A DNA stretch of 64,000 nt from Thinopyrum elongatum (taxonomy: Eukaryota > Streptophyta > Magnoliopsida > Poales > Poaceae): the NCBI GenBank assembly GCA_011799875.1, contig CM022303.1, positions 280,694,850 to 280,758,849 on the forward strand, in the 5' to 3' direction. A program made the translations under genes and the position numbers. How positions within the stretch are numbered: position 1 is the first letter of the stretch; every line of letters starts with the position of its first letter. Shown here one piece after another: positions 45,761 through 56,717 of this stretch. The notes under the pieces were generated by a model. The model had not been told where the DNA came from, made no database searches, and saw only the letters and a program-made list of their open reading frames with translations.

Positions 45761-46498
45761 GCCAACCCACCGAAGCACCGCCTCTGCCATCAACCTCCTC
45801 GACGAGGAAAACGAGAAGGCGCCACGGTCCGTTGAGGCCGAGGGTGTCCCTGGCAACACGATGGATGATGTCGTCCTGCGCGTCATCACCCAGGGTTGAG
45901 CAGACCCTTAGCGCACGACGCTTCAGCGTCGCGGATCAAAATAGGCATGTCAGCACCGAGAGGCTGCAGCTTGCAGCACAACATGATCGATGGTGCGCCG
46001 CAGAGCAAGCTAGGCGCGTCTGTGCCAATAGGCTGTGACTCACCGCACAGCAAGACTGTTGGAGCACCACAAAGAGAGAGGCGTGGCGCGCCGCACAGCA
46101 AGAGCGGATCCATCGGTGCTTGCCTGCTGTCAATAGGGCATTGCAGCTAGGTACACGCCCGTCAGTAGCCCCATTCCTCGCTGGGAGTGGGCAGAGGTTG
46201 TCTGTGTCGTACTTGCACTAGAGGCCGGCCGCACCATACTTGCACTAGACGCCCGCCGCACCGTTCGCATGGGTCTCGCCATTCGCCTTGTCCACAGCGC
46301 GCTCGATGCCAACGCGCTGGTCACTAGACTCGACCGCCTCCTTGGCCCAGGTGTCCACCTAGGCACAATAGAGGAACATGGCCGTTGCATCCTTGAGCTG
46401 GTGATCTCCAATGAAATAGCCAACTTGGAGCTCGAGATCGCGCTCCAGATGTACCGAGCGTGTCGACCGCTTGGACGAACGCCTGCACGAGTTCAGGT
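45761..46498 (+). pseudogene. Hypothetical gene fragments in CACTA, plus strand
   Basis: A first piece starts at ATG 45761 (MPTHRSTASAINLLDEENEK ... VVLRVITQG, TGA at about 45897). A second, better piece covers about 46262-46498: MGLAIRLVHSALDANALVTR, LDRLLGPGVHLGTIEEHGR, LELVISNEIANLELEIAL, ending near a donor-like CAG/GTAGAG. Amphipathic helices, no known domain. Between them lies a stretch with repeats of ccgcacagcaag. They may be exons of one captured gene. Confidence 0.35.
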
Positions 46499-46669
46499 AG
46501 AGACAAGAGCAACCATAGGCAAGGGTTGCTGGTCATCAACGCATTTTATTTTGTTGAGTTGTTTCGACGTGGATCGCTATGTATTCACAACAATCATAAT
46601 ATTGCTATGTTTATTGCTCTGTTTCAATGTGTGTACTCTGTTTTCCGTTCTTATATATTGTTCTGTTTC

Positions 46670-46697
46670 AATGTGTGTGTGTGTGTGTGTGTGTATG
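46670..46697. repeat. GT dinucleotide microsatellite
   Basis: About twelve uninterrupted GT pairs. Confidence 0.95.
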
Positions 46698-46894
46698 CTT
46701 TCCATTCTGTATATGTGGATGATAACAGCTAGATACAAATTAGTATACGAAAATAGATAGAAAAATGGAATTCATAATATATATTAATAGTTCATTAGTT
46801 CATCACAGAATATATATAATATCATCACATATATGTGATGATACTTAACTACTATGTACAATGCATAAAATTGAAAGCGAACAATGCTAAAACT

Positions 46895-47474
46895 AATAAT
46901 CCCTCCTTAGGGGGGCAGTATTCGGCAGCCCCTTGCTAGTAGCTTGCTGGTGTGCGGTGTCTTCCCAGAGCGAAGGCAGTACTCCGCCTCCTCCGCCTCG
47001 TAGCGCTTGACGTACCGATCTGCCTCTTGTTGGCGGACGCGTGTGAATGATCTTACTCGGTGGCACGCTGGAGCTTATTGGCCCACCTCCATGCAGCGAT
47101 GAGGCGCCTACCGCCTTTGGCCTTCCTGGCAAAGTACCTGTCTTCGTACACCTCCTCCGCACGTCGACGCGCCCGCCCCCAACACTCCACCACCTCCTTT
47201 TTCCAGGCGGCCTCACGGCTTCACAGGCAGCCTGGTACCTAGCTTCCTCCTCCACCATCTCCTTCTTGAACGCCACTTGTCTTGCTTTCTTAGCCGGTGG
47301 TAGTGACTTCCACAGACAAAGATTGTACTGGCCCCAAAACCGCTACAAAGTTGGGAGGTCCGGCACAACCTCATCCGGTGGCGCGTAGGGGTCCTCCTCA
47401 TTGCTGCTCTTCGACTGAACGTCCTCGGGTGGCGGCGCCTCCTCATCGGTGCATGGGCAGATCGGCGGTGCCAT
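46895..47474 (-). pseudogene. Hypothetical gene fragment in CACTA, minus strand
   Basis: ATG at about 47474 opens MAPPICPCTDEEAPPPEDV, then NEEDPYAPPDEVVPDLPTL and a stop. The same frame family continues with YNLCLWKSLPPAKKARQ and, shifted, MAFKKEMVEEEARYQAACEA and an Arg/Glu-rich helix. I recognise no domain; acidic-proline N-terminus plus charged helix. An in-frame stop after PTL and at least one shift make it a pseudogene. It ends near TAG 46897. Confidence 0.4.
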
Positions 47475-47639
47475 GGCAGAGATTTGTGTGAGAGAGAGAG
47501 GGATGGGCGAGTGAGGAGAGGATGTAGATGAGAATGCAGGTGGGACGACATGAGCAAGGTAGTTTTTATTGGCGGCCGGAATCAAGATCGATGGGAACCG
47601 TACACATGCCGGTCGCTGGAATTTACGAGTACTGTAGTT

Positions 47640-48691
47640 TGAATTTGAATTACGGTCATTAAATGGCTAGAAAATCACTTAAATGTCTTAAAAAGGTCAA
47701 ATGACCTCTGAAAATTTCCAAATTTTAACATGACAGTTGTATTAGTGCACGCTAATGGTAGAAAAAGGTCATAAGAGGAAGTTATCGCATGTTCGTCATC
47801 AAACATGCATTGTTCCCTCTCAGAACCACGAGCCTTCTAGTGAGTTGCTCCGGTTTGTGAGGGGTGTACGTCCAAACTTTCGTCAAACAGGCCAAGCAAA
47901 CAAATATGATTTTTCAAACCGTTATGGTTAGCTGTTGCATGTACATGTAGTTCAAATTTGAATTACGGTCATTAAATGGCTAGAAAATCACTTAAATGTC
48001 TTAAAAAGGTCAAATGACCCCTGAAAAAATTCAAAATTTGACATGACAGTTGTATTAGTGCACGTTAACCATAGAAAAGTTTGACGGCCATAAGAGGAAG
48101 CTATCATCGATTCGTCATCAAACATGCATTGTTCCCTCTCGGAACCACGAGCCTTCTAGTGAGTTGCTCCGGTTTGTGAGGGGTGTGTGTGTCCAAACTT
48201 TCGTCAAACAGGCCAATTTTTTTACCACAGCATCTTGGTGCCATGCCATTCCGTCAAGCAAGGTTTCATGTATTTTTGATCATTTTTCATTTTTTTGGAA
48301 TTTAAATGTCATGCCACTCGATGCTTGTGTCCAAGCCGTAACACCAATATGTTTGAAAACTCCTTCCAATTTATTGCACATGGAATTAACTCACACACAA
48401 GTACACAAATATGATTTTTTTTAAACCGTTATGGTTAGCTGTTGCATGTACATGTAGTTCAAATATGAATTACGATCATTAAATTGCTAGAAAATCACCT
48501 AAATGTCTTAGAAAGGTTAAATGACCCCTGAAAATTTCCAAATTTTAATATGACAATTGTATTAGTGCATGTTAATGATAGAAAAAGTTTGAAGGCCATA
48601 AGAGGAAGCTATCGCCTGTTCATCATCAAACATGCATTATTCCCTCTCAGAACCACGAGACTTCTAGTGAGTTGCTCCGGTATGTGAGGGG
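47640..48691. repeat. Tandem array of ~280 bp units in CACTA
   Basis: The phrases gaattacggtcattaaatgg, cacttaaatgtcttaaaaagg, gacagttgtattagtgcac and gagttgctccggtttgtgag recur in this order at about 47650, 47955 and 48470. The middle unit is followed by about 200 bp of extra DNA (48215-48410). Similar arrays occur in Triticeae CACTA elements. ccttctagtgagttgctccg ends with the last unit just before the LTR fragment. Confidence 0.8.
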
Positions 48692-49093
48692 TGTTGTCGG
48701 GATCGGGGCTCCACGGACCCAAACAAGGTTCGAACTCTTGGGCGTGTGCGAAGGATCTTGCCAAGCTACAGCTCGATGCTCACCGTCCTACGGCCTAGCT
48801 ACATCATGTTCGAGCAAGCGGGGAGAAGAAGTGGACACGGTGGTTTACCCAGGTTCGATCCACCTTGCGGTGTAAAACCCTACTCCTGCTTTGTGGTGGA
48901 TTGCCTCGCGAGGAGGATGAGGATGAACTAGTACAAGTGTAAGCTACCTCGGGGGAGCTCAATGGCTGAGGGATTCGATCCCTCTCTACAGTGGAGACTA
49001 GCCTATCTTTATAGTGGCCTTGGTCCTCTTCCCCCATAGCTCAGGCGGGAAGGGATACCACAACGGCCAATTTGAAGGGGGACAGGAGTACAC
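48692..49093 (-). repeat. Tat-like LTR fragment (about 400 of 900 bp)
   Basis: It starts TGTCGGGATCGGGGCTCC and follows the LTR at 37468 (ccttgcggtgtaaaacccta, ctatctttatagtggccttg) to 49093, where element D begins. The other half of this LTR is not found to the right of D. Confidence 0.8.
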
Positions 49094-50673
49094 TGATGGC
49101 TCGTGTCTGCGTCAGTATTTTCCCCAAAGAGGAAGGGATGATGCAGCACAGCTACTGTAGGTATTTCCCTCAGTGATGAGACCAAGGTTATCGAACCAGT
49201 AGGAGAACCACGCAACACTATGTAAACGGTACCTGCACACAAAGAACAAATACTTGCAACCCGACGCGTAAGAGGGGTTCTCAATCCCTCCCGGGTAAAA
49301 GATAGATAAATTTGTAGTAGATTGGATAAATAGATCTCACGGAAATGCAAAATAAAATAAATAACAAAAAATTGCAACAAGGTATTTTTGGGTTTTTGGA
49401 ATAATAGATCTGAAAATAAAAGAGGCAAATAATAGATCGGAAAGCAAATATGATAAAGAATAGACCTGGGGGCCGTAGATTTCACAAGTGGCTTCTCTCG
49501 AGTAAAATAGCATACGACGGGTTAACAAATTACTGTTGGGCAATTGATAGAACTTCAAATAATTATGACGATATCCAGACAATGATCATTATATAGGCAT
49601 GACGTCCAAGATTAGTAGACCGACTCCTGCCTGCATCTACTACTATTACTCCACACATCGACCGCTATCCAGCATGCATCTAGTGTATTAAGTTCACGGA
49701 AAAACAGAGTAATGCAATAAGAATGATGACATGATGTAGACAAGATCTATTCATGCAGGAATAGACCCCATCTTGTTATCCTTAATAGCAACGATACATA
49801 CGTGTCATGTCCCCTTCTGTCACTAGGATTGAGCACCGTAAGATCGAACCCATCACAAAGCACCTCTTCCCATGGCAAGAAAAATCGATCTAGTTGGCCT
49901 AACTAAACCAAAGATTCGAAGAAGAAATACGAGGCTATAAGCAATCATGCATATAAGAGATCAAAACTCAAATAACTTTCATGGATAAAATAGATCTGAT
50001 CATAAACTCAAAGTTCATCGGATCCCAAGAAACACACCACAAAAAAGAGTTACATCAAATAGATCTCCAAGAGACCATTGTATTGAGAATCAAAAGAGAG
50101 AGAGAGAGGAAGCCATCTAGCTACTACCTACGGACCCGTAGGTCTACAATGAACTACTCACGCATCATCGGAGAGGCACCAATGAGGATGATGAACCCCT
50201 TCGTGATGGTGTCTAGATTGGATCTGGTGGTTCTGGAACTTGCGGCGGCTGGAATTGTGTTTTGTCGACTCCCCTAGGGTTTTTGGATTTTCGGGGCATT
50301 TATAGAGCAAAGAGGCGGTGCGGGAGGCCGCCGAGGTGGGCACAACCCACCAGGGCGCGCCTGGGCCCCCAGGTGCGCCCAGGTGGGTTGTGCCCCCCTC
50401 GGGGCACCCCTCTGGTACTTCTTCGGCCCAAGTTGTTCCTTCTGGTCCAGAAAAAATCTCCAAAAAATTTCGCTGCGTTTGGACTCCGTTTGGTATAGAT
50501 TTTCTGCGAAGTAAAAAACAAGCAAAAAACAGCAACCGGCACTGGGCACTATGTCAATAGGTTAGTCCCGAAAAATGATATAAAGTTGCTATAAAATGAT
50601 TGTAAAACATCCAAGAATGATAATATAACAGCATGGAACAAGCAAAAATTATAGATACGTTGGAGACGTATCA
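49094..50673 (-). repeat. Element D 3' LTR (1580 bp)
   Basis: On the plus strand it runs TGATGGCTCGTGTCTGCG ... GAGACGTATCA, the complement of the LTR of element B. ORFs predicted on both strands are LTR translations. Confidence 0.88.
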
Positions 50674-53162
50674 GCATCCCCAAGCTTAATTCCTACTCGT
50701 CCTCGAGTAAGTAAATGATAAAAACAGAATTTTTGATGTGGAATGCTGCCTAACATGTTCATCACATATTCTTTTCTTTTGTAGCATGGACATTTGGACT
50801 TTTTATATGATTCAAAGAAATAGTCTAGTTTTGACATGAAGATTTCAATACTCAAGCATATCAACAAGCAACCATGTCTTTCAAAATATCAACACTAAAG
50901 CAAGTTATCCCTAACCCATTATGCTCAATCATTGATCCATTCATGAAACACACTCGCATATTAGCTACACCCAATGCTCAAGTACGATCATAGTGCCCCT
51001 TAGTTGGTGCTTTATAAGAGAAGATGGAGACTCAAATAAAAATAAAAATTGCATAAAGTAAATAGAAAGGCCCTTCGCAGAGGGAAGTAGGGATTTGTAG
51101 AGGTGCCAGAGCTCAAAGCGAAAAAGATAGAGATAAAACATTTTGGGTGGCATGCTTTTCCTGTCAACAAAAACGATCGAGTAGTTCCCAATACTTTCCA
51201 TGCTAGATATATCATATGCGGTTCCCAAACAGAAAATAAAGTTTATTCCTTTTTCCACCATACTTTCACATTCCACGGCTAACCGTATCCACAGGTGCCG
51301 TCCATACCAACACTTTCCAAGGAATTTATTATTTGACAACATAAAGTAAATTCATTTTTCATTTCGGGACTGGGCATCCCTAATACCTTTGTCGTACTCT
51401 CGTGCAATGACAAGTGAATAAACACTCATCTTGAGAATAACACATCTAGCATGGAAAAATATCAGCCACCCCGTACCGTTTGATGAGAGGTACGAGCACA
51501 CCAAAAGGAAATTTATTTTGAAAATTGGAGATGGCACATACAAATTTGCTTAGAACGGCAAGAGAATACCGCATATAGGAAGGTATGGTGGACTCATATT
51601 GCAAAACTGGGTTTAAGGATTTTGGATGCACAAGTAGTAATCCCACTTAGTGCAAGGGAAGGCTAGCAAAAAGATTGAGAAGCATCCAACCAAGAAACGA
51701 AAAATCACATAAGCGAGCATTAAGCATAACTAACACCGAATAATGCACCACAAGTAGGATGTAATTTCATTGCATAACTATTGACTTTTGTGCTTGCATA
51801 GAGAATCACAAACCTTAACACCAATATTCATACTAAAGCATAATTACTCACCAACATGACTCACATATTATATCATCATATCGCAAAACTATTACAAAGA
51901 ACCAAGTTTATTTTGTCCAATGATCTTCATGAAAGTTTTTATTATATCCCTCTTGAATATCTATCACTTTGGAACTAGTTTCATATGTTGCTTTTGATAG
52001 CTCAAACAAATTTAAGTGAAGAACATGAGCATAAAAAAATTCTTCTCTCAAAATAATATAAGTGAAGCATGAGAGAATTTCTTCAAAAATTAACTAAATC
52101 TCAAATAAATCTAAGTGAAGCATGAGAGCATTTCATCAAAAATACTAAATCACACCGTGCTCAAGAAGATATAAGTGAAGCACTAGAGCAATTCCATAGC
52201 TAAAAAAAAAAGTGAAGCACATAGAGCAATTCTAACAAATCATAGCATAATTTTGGCTCTCTCAAATAGGTGTGTTCAGCAAGGATACTTGACACAAAAC
52301 AAAAAGCAAAACAAGCAAGGACTCATATAATACAAGACGCTCCAAGCAAAACTCATGATATGTGACGAATAAAAATATAGCTCCAAGTAAAATACCGAAG
52401 GTCGTTAGAAGAAAGAGGGGATGCCACTCGGGGGCATCCCCAAGCTTAGTTGCTTCTTTCTCTTTGGATAATAACTTGGGGTGCCATGGGGCATCCCCAA
52501 GCTTAGGCTCTTCTTACTCCTTATTCCTTCATCCATCGTGATCTCACCCAAAACTTGAAAACTTCAATCACACAAAACTCAACAAAACCTTCGTGAGATC
52601 CGTTAGTATAAGAAAACAATCTTTACTTTAAGTACTGTAGAAAACCCATTCAAATTTTTTTATTGCATTATATCTACTGTATTCTAACTTTGCCATGGCT
52701 TATACCCCCGATACAATCCATAGCATCATGAAAATAAGCACACAATGCAAAGAAAACAGAATCTGTCAAAAAACAGAAAAGTCAGTAAAGATGCGAATTG
52801 TTCTAATACTTCTGTAACTCCAAAACTTCTGAAACATTAGGACAACATAGACAATTTGTATATGAATCTTGTGTAAACAAATTCAGAATTTTTCGTTGCT
52901 TCTGTAAACCTAGACAATTATTTTACTGGACGCAAAAGTTTCTGTTTTTCAACAGGATCAAATCAACTATCACCAAAGCTATCCCAAAGGCTTTACTTGG
53001 CACAAACACTAATTAAAACATAAAAAACACAATCATAGCAGAGGCATAATTGTGCGAACACTCAAGAATAGAAAGAAAAAGGCAAAAATAAATTTTATTC
53101 ATTGGGTTGCCTCCCAACAAGTGCTATCGTTTTACGCCCCTAGCTAGGCATAAGGCATAGAT
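50674..53162 (-). other. Element D 3' region with conserved hairpins
   Basis: Reverse of the same region in A and B: purine tract at the left edge, repeated hairpins (51990-52265), two ggggatgcc/ggcatcccc-type stems (about 52418-52443 and 52478-52500), and the gggttgcctcccaa hairpin (about 53103). No coding text. Confidence 0.72.
51990..52265 (-). repeat. Repeated hairpin units in 3' region of element D
   Basis: taagtgaagcatgagag and near forms recur at about 52014, 52060, 52110, 52172 and 52210; flanking ctctca or gctca can pair with tgagag or tgagc. Same as 14475-14690 and 29935-30185 in reverse. Confidence 0.7.
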
Positions 53163-55300
53163 CTAAGTATTGTCATCTTTGGTTCTAGATCCATAGGATG
53201 CCCTCATGATTGATTCATATGGTGGCTTGATTCTTGTTCTAGGGAAGTCTTCCATTCCCTTTCTTAGTGGAAATTGAAATTTAATATTGCCTACTTTCAT
53301 ATCAATCACGGCACCAATAGTACGTAAAAATGGTCTACCAAGTATAATTGGACAAGACGGATTGCAATCAATATCAAGAACAATAAAATCTATGGGCACA
53401 TAATTCCTATTTGCAAGATTAAGAACATCATTAATTCTTCCCAAAGGCTTTTTAATAGTAGAATCCGCCAAGTGCAAATTTAAAGAACACTCTTCAATAT
53501 TGGTAAGTCCAAGCACATCACATAAAGATTTCGGAATTGTGAAAACACTAGCACCCAAATCACATAAAGCAAAACACTCATAATTTTTTATCTTGACTTT
53601 GATGGTAGGTTCCCATTCATCATGTAATTTTCTAGGAATTGAAATCTCTAATTCCAACTTTTCTTCCAAAGCCTTCATCATAGCATCAACAATATGTTTA
53701 GTAAAAGCTTTATTTTGTTCATAAGCATGGGGTGAATTTATCATGGATTGCAACAAAGAAATACAATCAATCAAAGAGCAATTATCATAGTTAAAGTCTT
53801 TGTAATCCAAAAGAGTGGGCACATCACTAGTTAAAGTTTTGACCTCTCCAAACCCACTTTTATCAATTTTTTCAACAAGATTTTCACCCTCCAAATTATC
53901 GGGACGCCTTCTAACTAAAGTTGACTCTTCTTCAGTCCCTTTATCATCAATTTTAATTTTACTAAACAAAGAATCAATAGAAGAAACACCAATCACTTTA
54001 AGATCTTCATCATTTTTTATGAAAGTAATCGCTAGAAAATGCTTTTCCTAAAAGTTCTCTTTTAGCTCTAAGCATAGCGGTTCTTTTCTTACTTTCATCT
54101 ATAGAAATATATAAAGCTTTAATTGATTCTTCAACCTTAGGCACAAAAAATTTCAACTTGAGATTTTCTACATCATGAGAAATTCTATCAATGTTTCTAG
54201 ACATATCATCAATCTTACTCAACTTTTCTTCTATCGTATTGTTGAAAACTTTTTGAGCATTGATAAATTATTTAATATTATTCTCAAGATCAGAGGTGTT
54301 CCTATTATTATTATAAGAAGTATTACCATAGGAATTACCATAATTATTAGAGGAATTTCCCCGAAAAGGCCTAGGATTAAAATTACCTCTATAAGCATTA
54401 TTATTAAAATTGTTTCGCGAGACAAAATTCACATCTACTGCATCATTATTTTGCTCAATCAAAGTAGACAAAGGCACATCATTAAGATCAATAGGAGCAT
54501 TTTTACTAGAAACCAACTTCATAAGAGCATCAACTTTTTCACTCAAAGAATTTATTTCTTCAACCGAATGACTTTTTTACTAGTAGGAGCTCTTTCGGTA
54601 TGCCATTGTGAATAATTTGCCATAATATTATCAAGTAATTTAGTAGCTTCACCCAAAGTAATTTCCATAAAAGTACCACCCGCGGCGGAATCTAAAAGAT
54701 TTCTAGAGACAAAATTCAATCCCGCATAAAAAATTGAATGATCATCCAAAGATTTAAACCATGAGTAGGACAATTTCTTAGCATCAATTTCATTCTTTCC
54801 CAAGATTGTGCAACATGTTCATGCTCAAGTTGCTTAAAATTCATGATTTGAGTTCTAAGGGAAATAATTTTCGTGGGCGGAAAATACTTAGTAATGAAAG
54901 CATCTTTGCATTTATCCCAAGAATCGATACTATTGCAAGGCAAAGAAGAAAACCAAATTTTTGCACGATCTCGCAAAGAAAATGGAAATAATTTCAACTT
55001 CATAATTATAATTGTCCACATCTTTTTTCTTTTGCATATCACATAATTATACGAATGCGTTAAGATGGGACGTAGCATCCTCATTAGGAGTACCGAAAAA
55101 CTGATCTTTCATAACAAGATTCAACAAAGCGGCATTAATATCACAAGATTCCGCACTAGTGGCGGGAGGAGCAATCGGAGTGCTAATAAAATCATTGTTG
55201 TTGGTATTGAAAAAATCACACAACTTGGTGTTCTCTTGAGTGATCGTGACTACGCAAACAAGATTGCACACAAAAACAGATCTGACGAGAAAACGGCGAA
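53163..55300 (-). pseudogene. gag: Athila-type gag and aspartic protease (element D)
   Basis: Reading right to left across at least five frame changes: TKLCDFFNTNNNDFISTPIA, DINAALLNLVMKDQFFG, NEDATSHLNAFV, then the gag core LRDRAKIWFSSLPCNSIDSW and FITKYFPPTKIISLRTQIMN, SWERMKLMLRNCPTHGL, LLDSAAGGTFMEI, an Asn/Gly-rich stretch (YGNSYGNTSYNNN) where other families have a zinc knuckle, coiled text KIDDMSRNIDRISHDVENLK, and the protease with CFALCDLGASVFTIPKSL (catalytic D-L-G-A-S) and IILGRPFLRTIGAVIDM. The last codons are SRTKDDNT and TAG 53163-53165, the same end as the unrelated ORF of element B. The start codon seems mutated near 55247. Gag builds the particle and protease processes it; the rest of pol would come from a helper. 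Confidence 0.82.
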
Positions 55301-55434
55301 CGAAAAAGAGGGCAAATAAAACGGCAAATTTTTGTGAAGTGGGGGAGAGGAAAACGAGAGGCAAATGGCAAATAATGTAAATTGCAAGGAGATGAGATTT
55401 GTGATTAGGAACCTGATAGATGTTGATGATGTCT

Positions 55435-55451
55435 CCCCGGCAACAGCGCCA
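55435..55451 (-). other. tRNA-Asp primer binding site (element D)
   Basis: On the minus strand TGGCGCTGTTGCCGGGG, one base different from the tRNA-Asp complement and identical to the second site of element B. It lies 12 bases after the LTR end. Confidence 0.82.
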
Positions 55452-55463
55452 GAAATTCTTTCT

Positions 55464-56717
55464 TGATGGCTCGTGTCCGCGTCAGTATTTTCCCCGAAGA
55501 GGAAGGGATGATGCAGCACAGCTACGGTAGGTATTTCCCTTAGTGATGAGACCAAGGTTATCGAACCAGTAGGAGAACCACGCAACACTATGTAAACGGT
55601 ACATGCACACAAAGAACAAATACTTGCAACCCGACGCGTCAGAGGGGTTGTCAATCCCTCCCGGGTAAAAGATAGATAAATTTGTAGTAGATTGGATAAA
55701 TAGATCTCACGGAAACGCAAAAAAAAACAAAAAATTGCAGCAAGGTATTTTTGGGTTTTTGGAATAATAGATCTGAAAATAAAAGAGGCAATAATAGATC
55801 GGAAAGCAAATATGATAAAGAATAGACCCGGGGGCCGTAGATTTCACTAGTGGCTTCTCTCGAGAAAAATAGCATACGGCGGGTAAACAAATTACAGTTG
55901 GGCAATTGATAGAACTTCAAATAATTATGACGATATCTAGGCAATAATCATTATATAGGCATCACGTCCAAGATTAGTAGACCGACTCCTGCCTGCATCT
56001 ACTAGTATTACTCCACACATCGACCGCTATCCAGCATGCATCTAGTGTATTAAGTTCATGGAAAAATGGAGTAATGCAATAAGAATGATGAAATGATGTA
56101 GACAAGATCTATTCATGTAGGAATAGACCCCATCTTGTTATCCTTAATAGCAACGATACATACGTGTCATGTCCCCTTCTGTCACTAGGATTGAGCTCCA
56201 TAAGATCGAACCCATCACAAAGCACCTCTTCCCATGGCAAGAAAAATTGATCTAGTTAGCCTAACTAAACCAAAGATTCGAAGAAGAAATACGAGGCTAT
56301 AAGCAATCATGCATATAAGAGATCAAAACTCAAATAACTTTCATGGATAAAATAGATCTGATCATAAACTCAAAGTTCATCGGATCCCAACAAACACACC
56401 GCAAAAAAGAGTTACATCAAATAGATCTCCAAGAGACCATTGTATTCAGAATCAAAAGAGAGAGAGAGGAAGCCATCTAGCTACTACCTACGGACCCGTA
56501 GGTCTACAATGAACTACTCACGCATCATCGAAGAGGCACCAATGAGGATGATGAACCCCTCCGTGATGGTGTCTAGATTGGATCTGGTGGTTCTGGAACT
56601 TGCAGCGGCTGGAATTGTGTTTCGTCGACTCCCCTAGGGTTTTTGGATTTTCGGGGTATTTATAGAGCAAAGAGGTGGTGCGAGAGGCCACCGAGGTGGG
56701 CACAACCCACCAGGGCG
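55464..56717 (-). repeat. Element D 5' LTR, promoter end missing
   Basis: On the plus strand it starts TGATGGCTCGTGTCCGCG and stops at cacaacccaccagggcg (56717), where the 3' LTR would go on with cgcctgggccccc for ~330 bp more. The joint is at a GC-rich spot and has no TG/CA end. Confidence 0.85.

Larger units (their letters stand above)
43477..48691. mobile_element. CACTA (En/Spm-type) transposon DNA carrying gene fragments, right end lost
   Basis: The left end CACTACAATGAGAGACC at 43477 is a CACTA-type terminus. It is followed by subterminal repeats of gtgtgcgatg and cagttcactc-gatgaactg (43520-43860), and the phrase gtgtgggaag-ccgataataaca occurs at about 43887 and 45298. No transposase was recognised. 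Inside are three decayed gene pieces and a tandem array. A Tat-like LTR fragment cuts it at 48692, so the partner terminus is absent and the right border is uncertain. Confidence 0.6.
49094..56717 (-). mobile_element. Element D: Sabrina-like Gypsy carrying gag-protease, non-autonomous
   Basis: Element orientation is right to left: truncated 5' LTR (56717-55464), tRNA-Asp primer site, leader, gag and protease (about 55300-53163), 3' region, purine tract (aagcttggggatgc, 50687-50674), complete 3' LTR (50673-49094). There is no reverse transcriptase, RNase H or integrase between protease and 3' region. LTRs differ by roughly 3 % by hand count over ~1 kb, so D is younger than B. The 5' LTR lacks its first ~330 bp. 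Confidence 0.85.

Noticed and set aside
49009..49582. ORFs over the LTR of element D (also 27778-28269, 32633-33227, 55250-55944)
   Set aside because: They recur wherever this LTR occurs and read through its non-coding parts.
56643..56717. Start of the orphan ORF at Met 56643
   Set aside because: This part is LTR of element D; coding text unrelated to the LTR begins at 56718.
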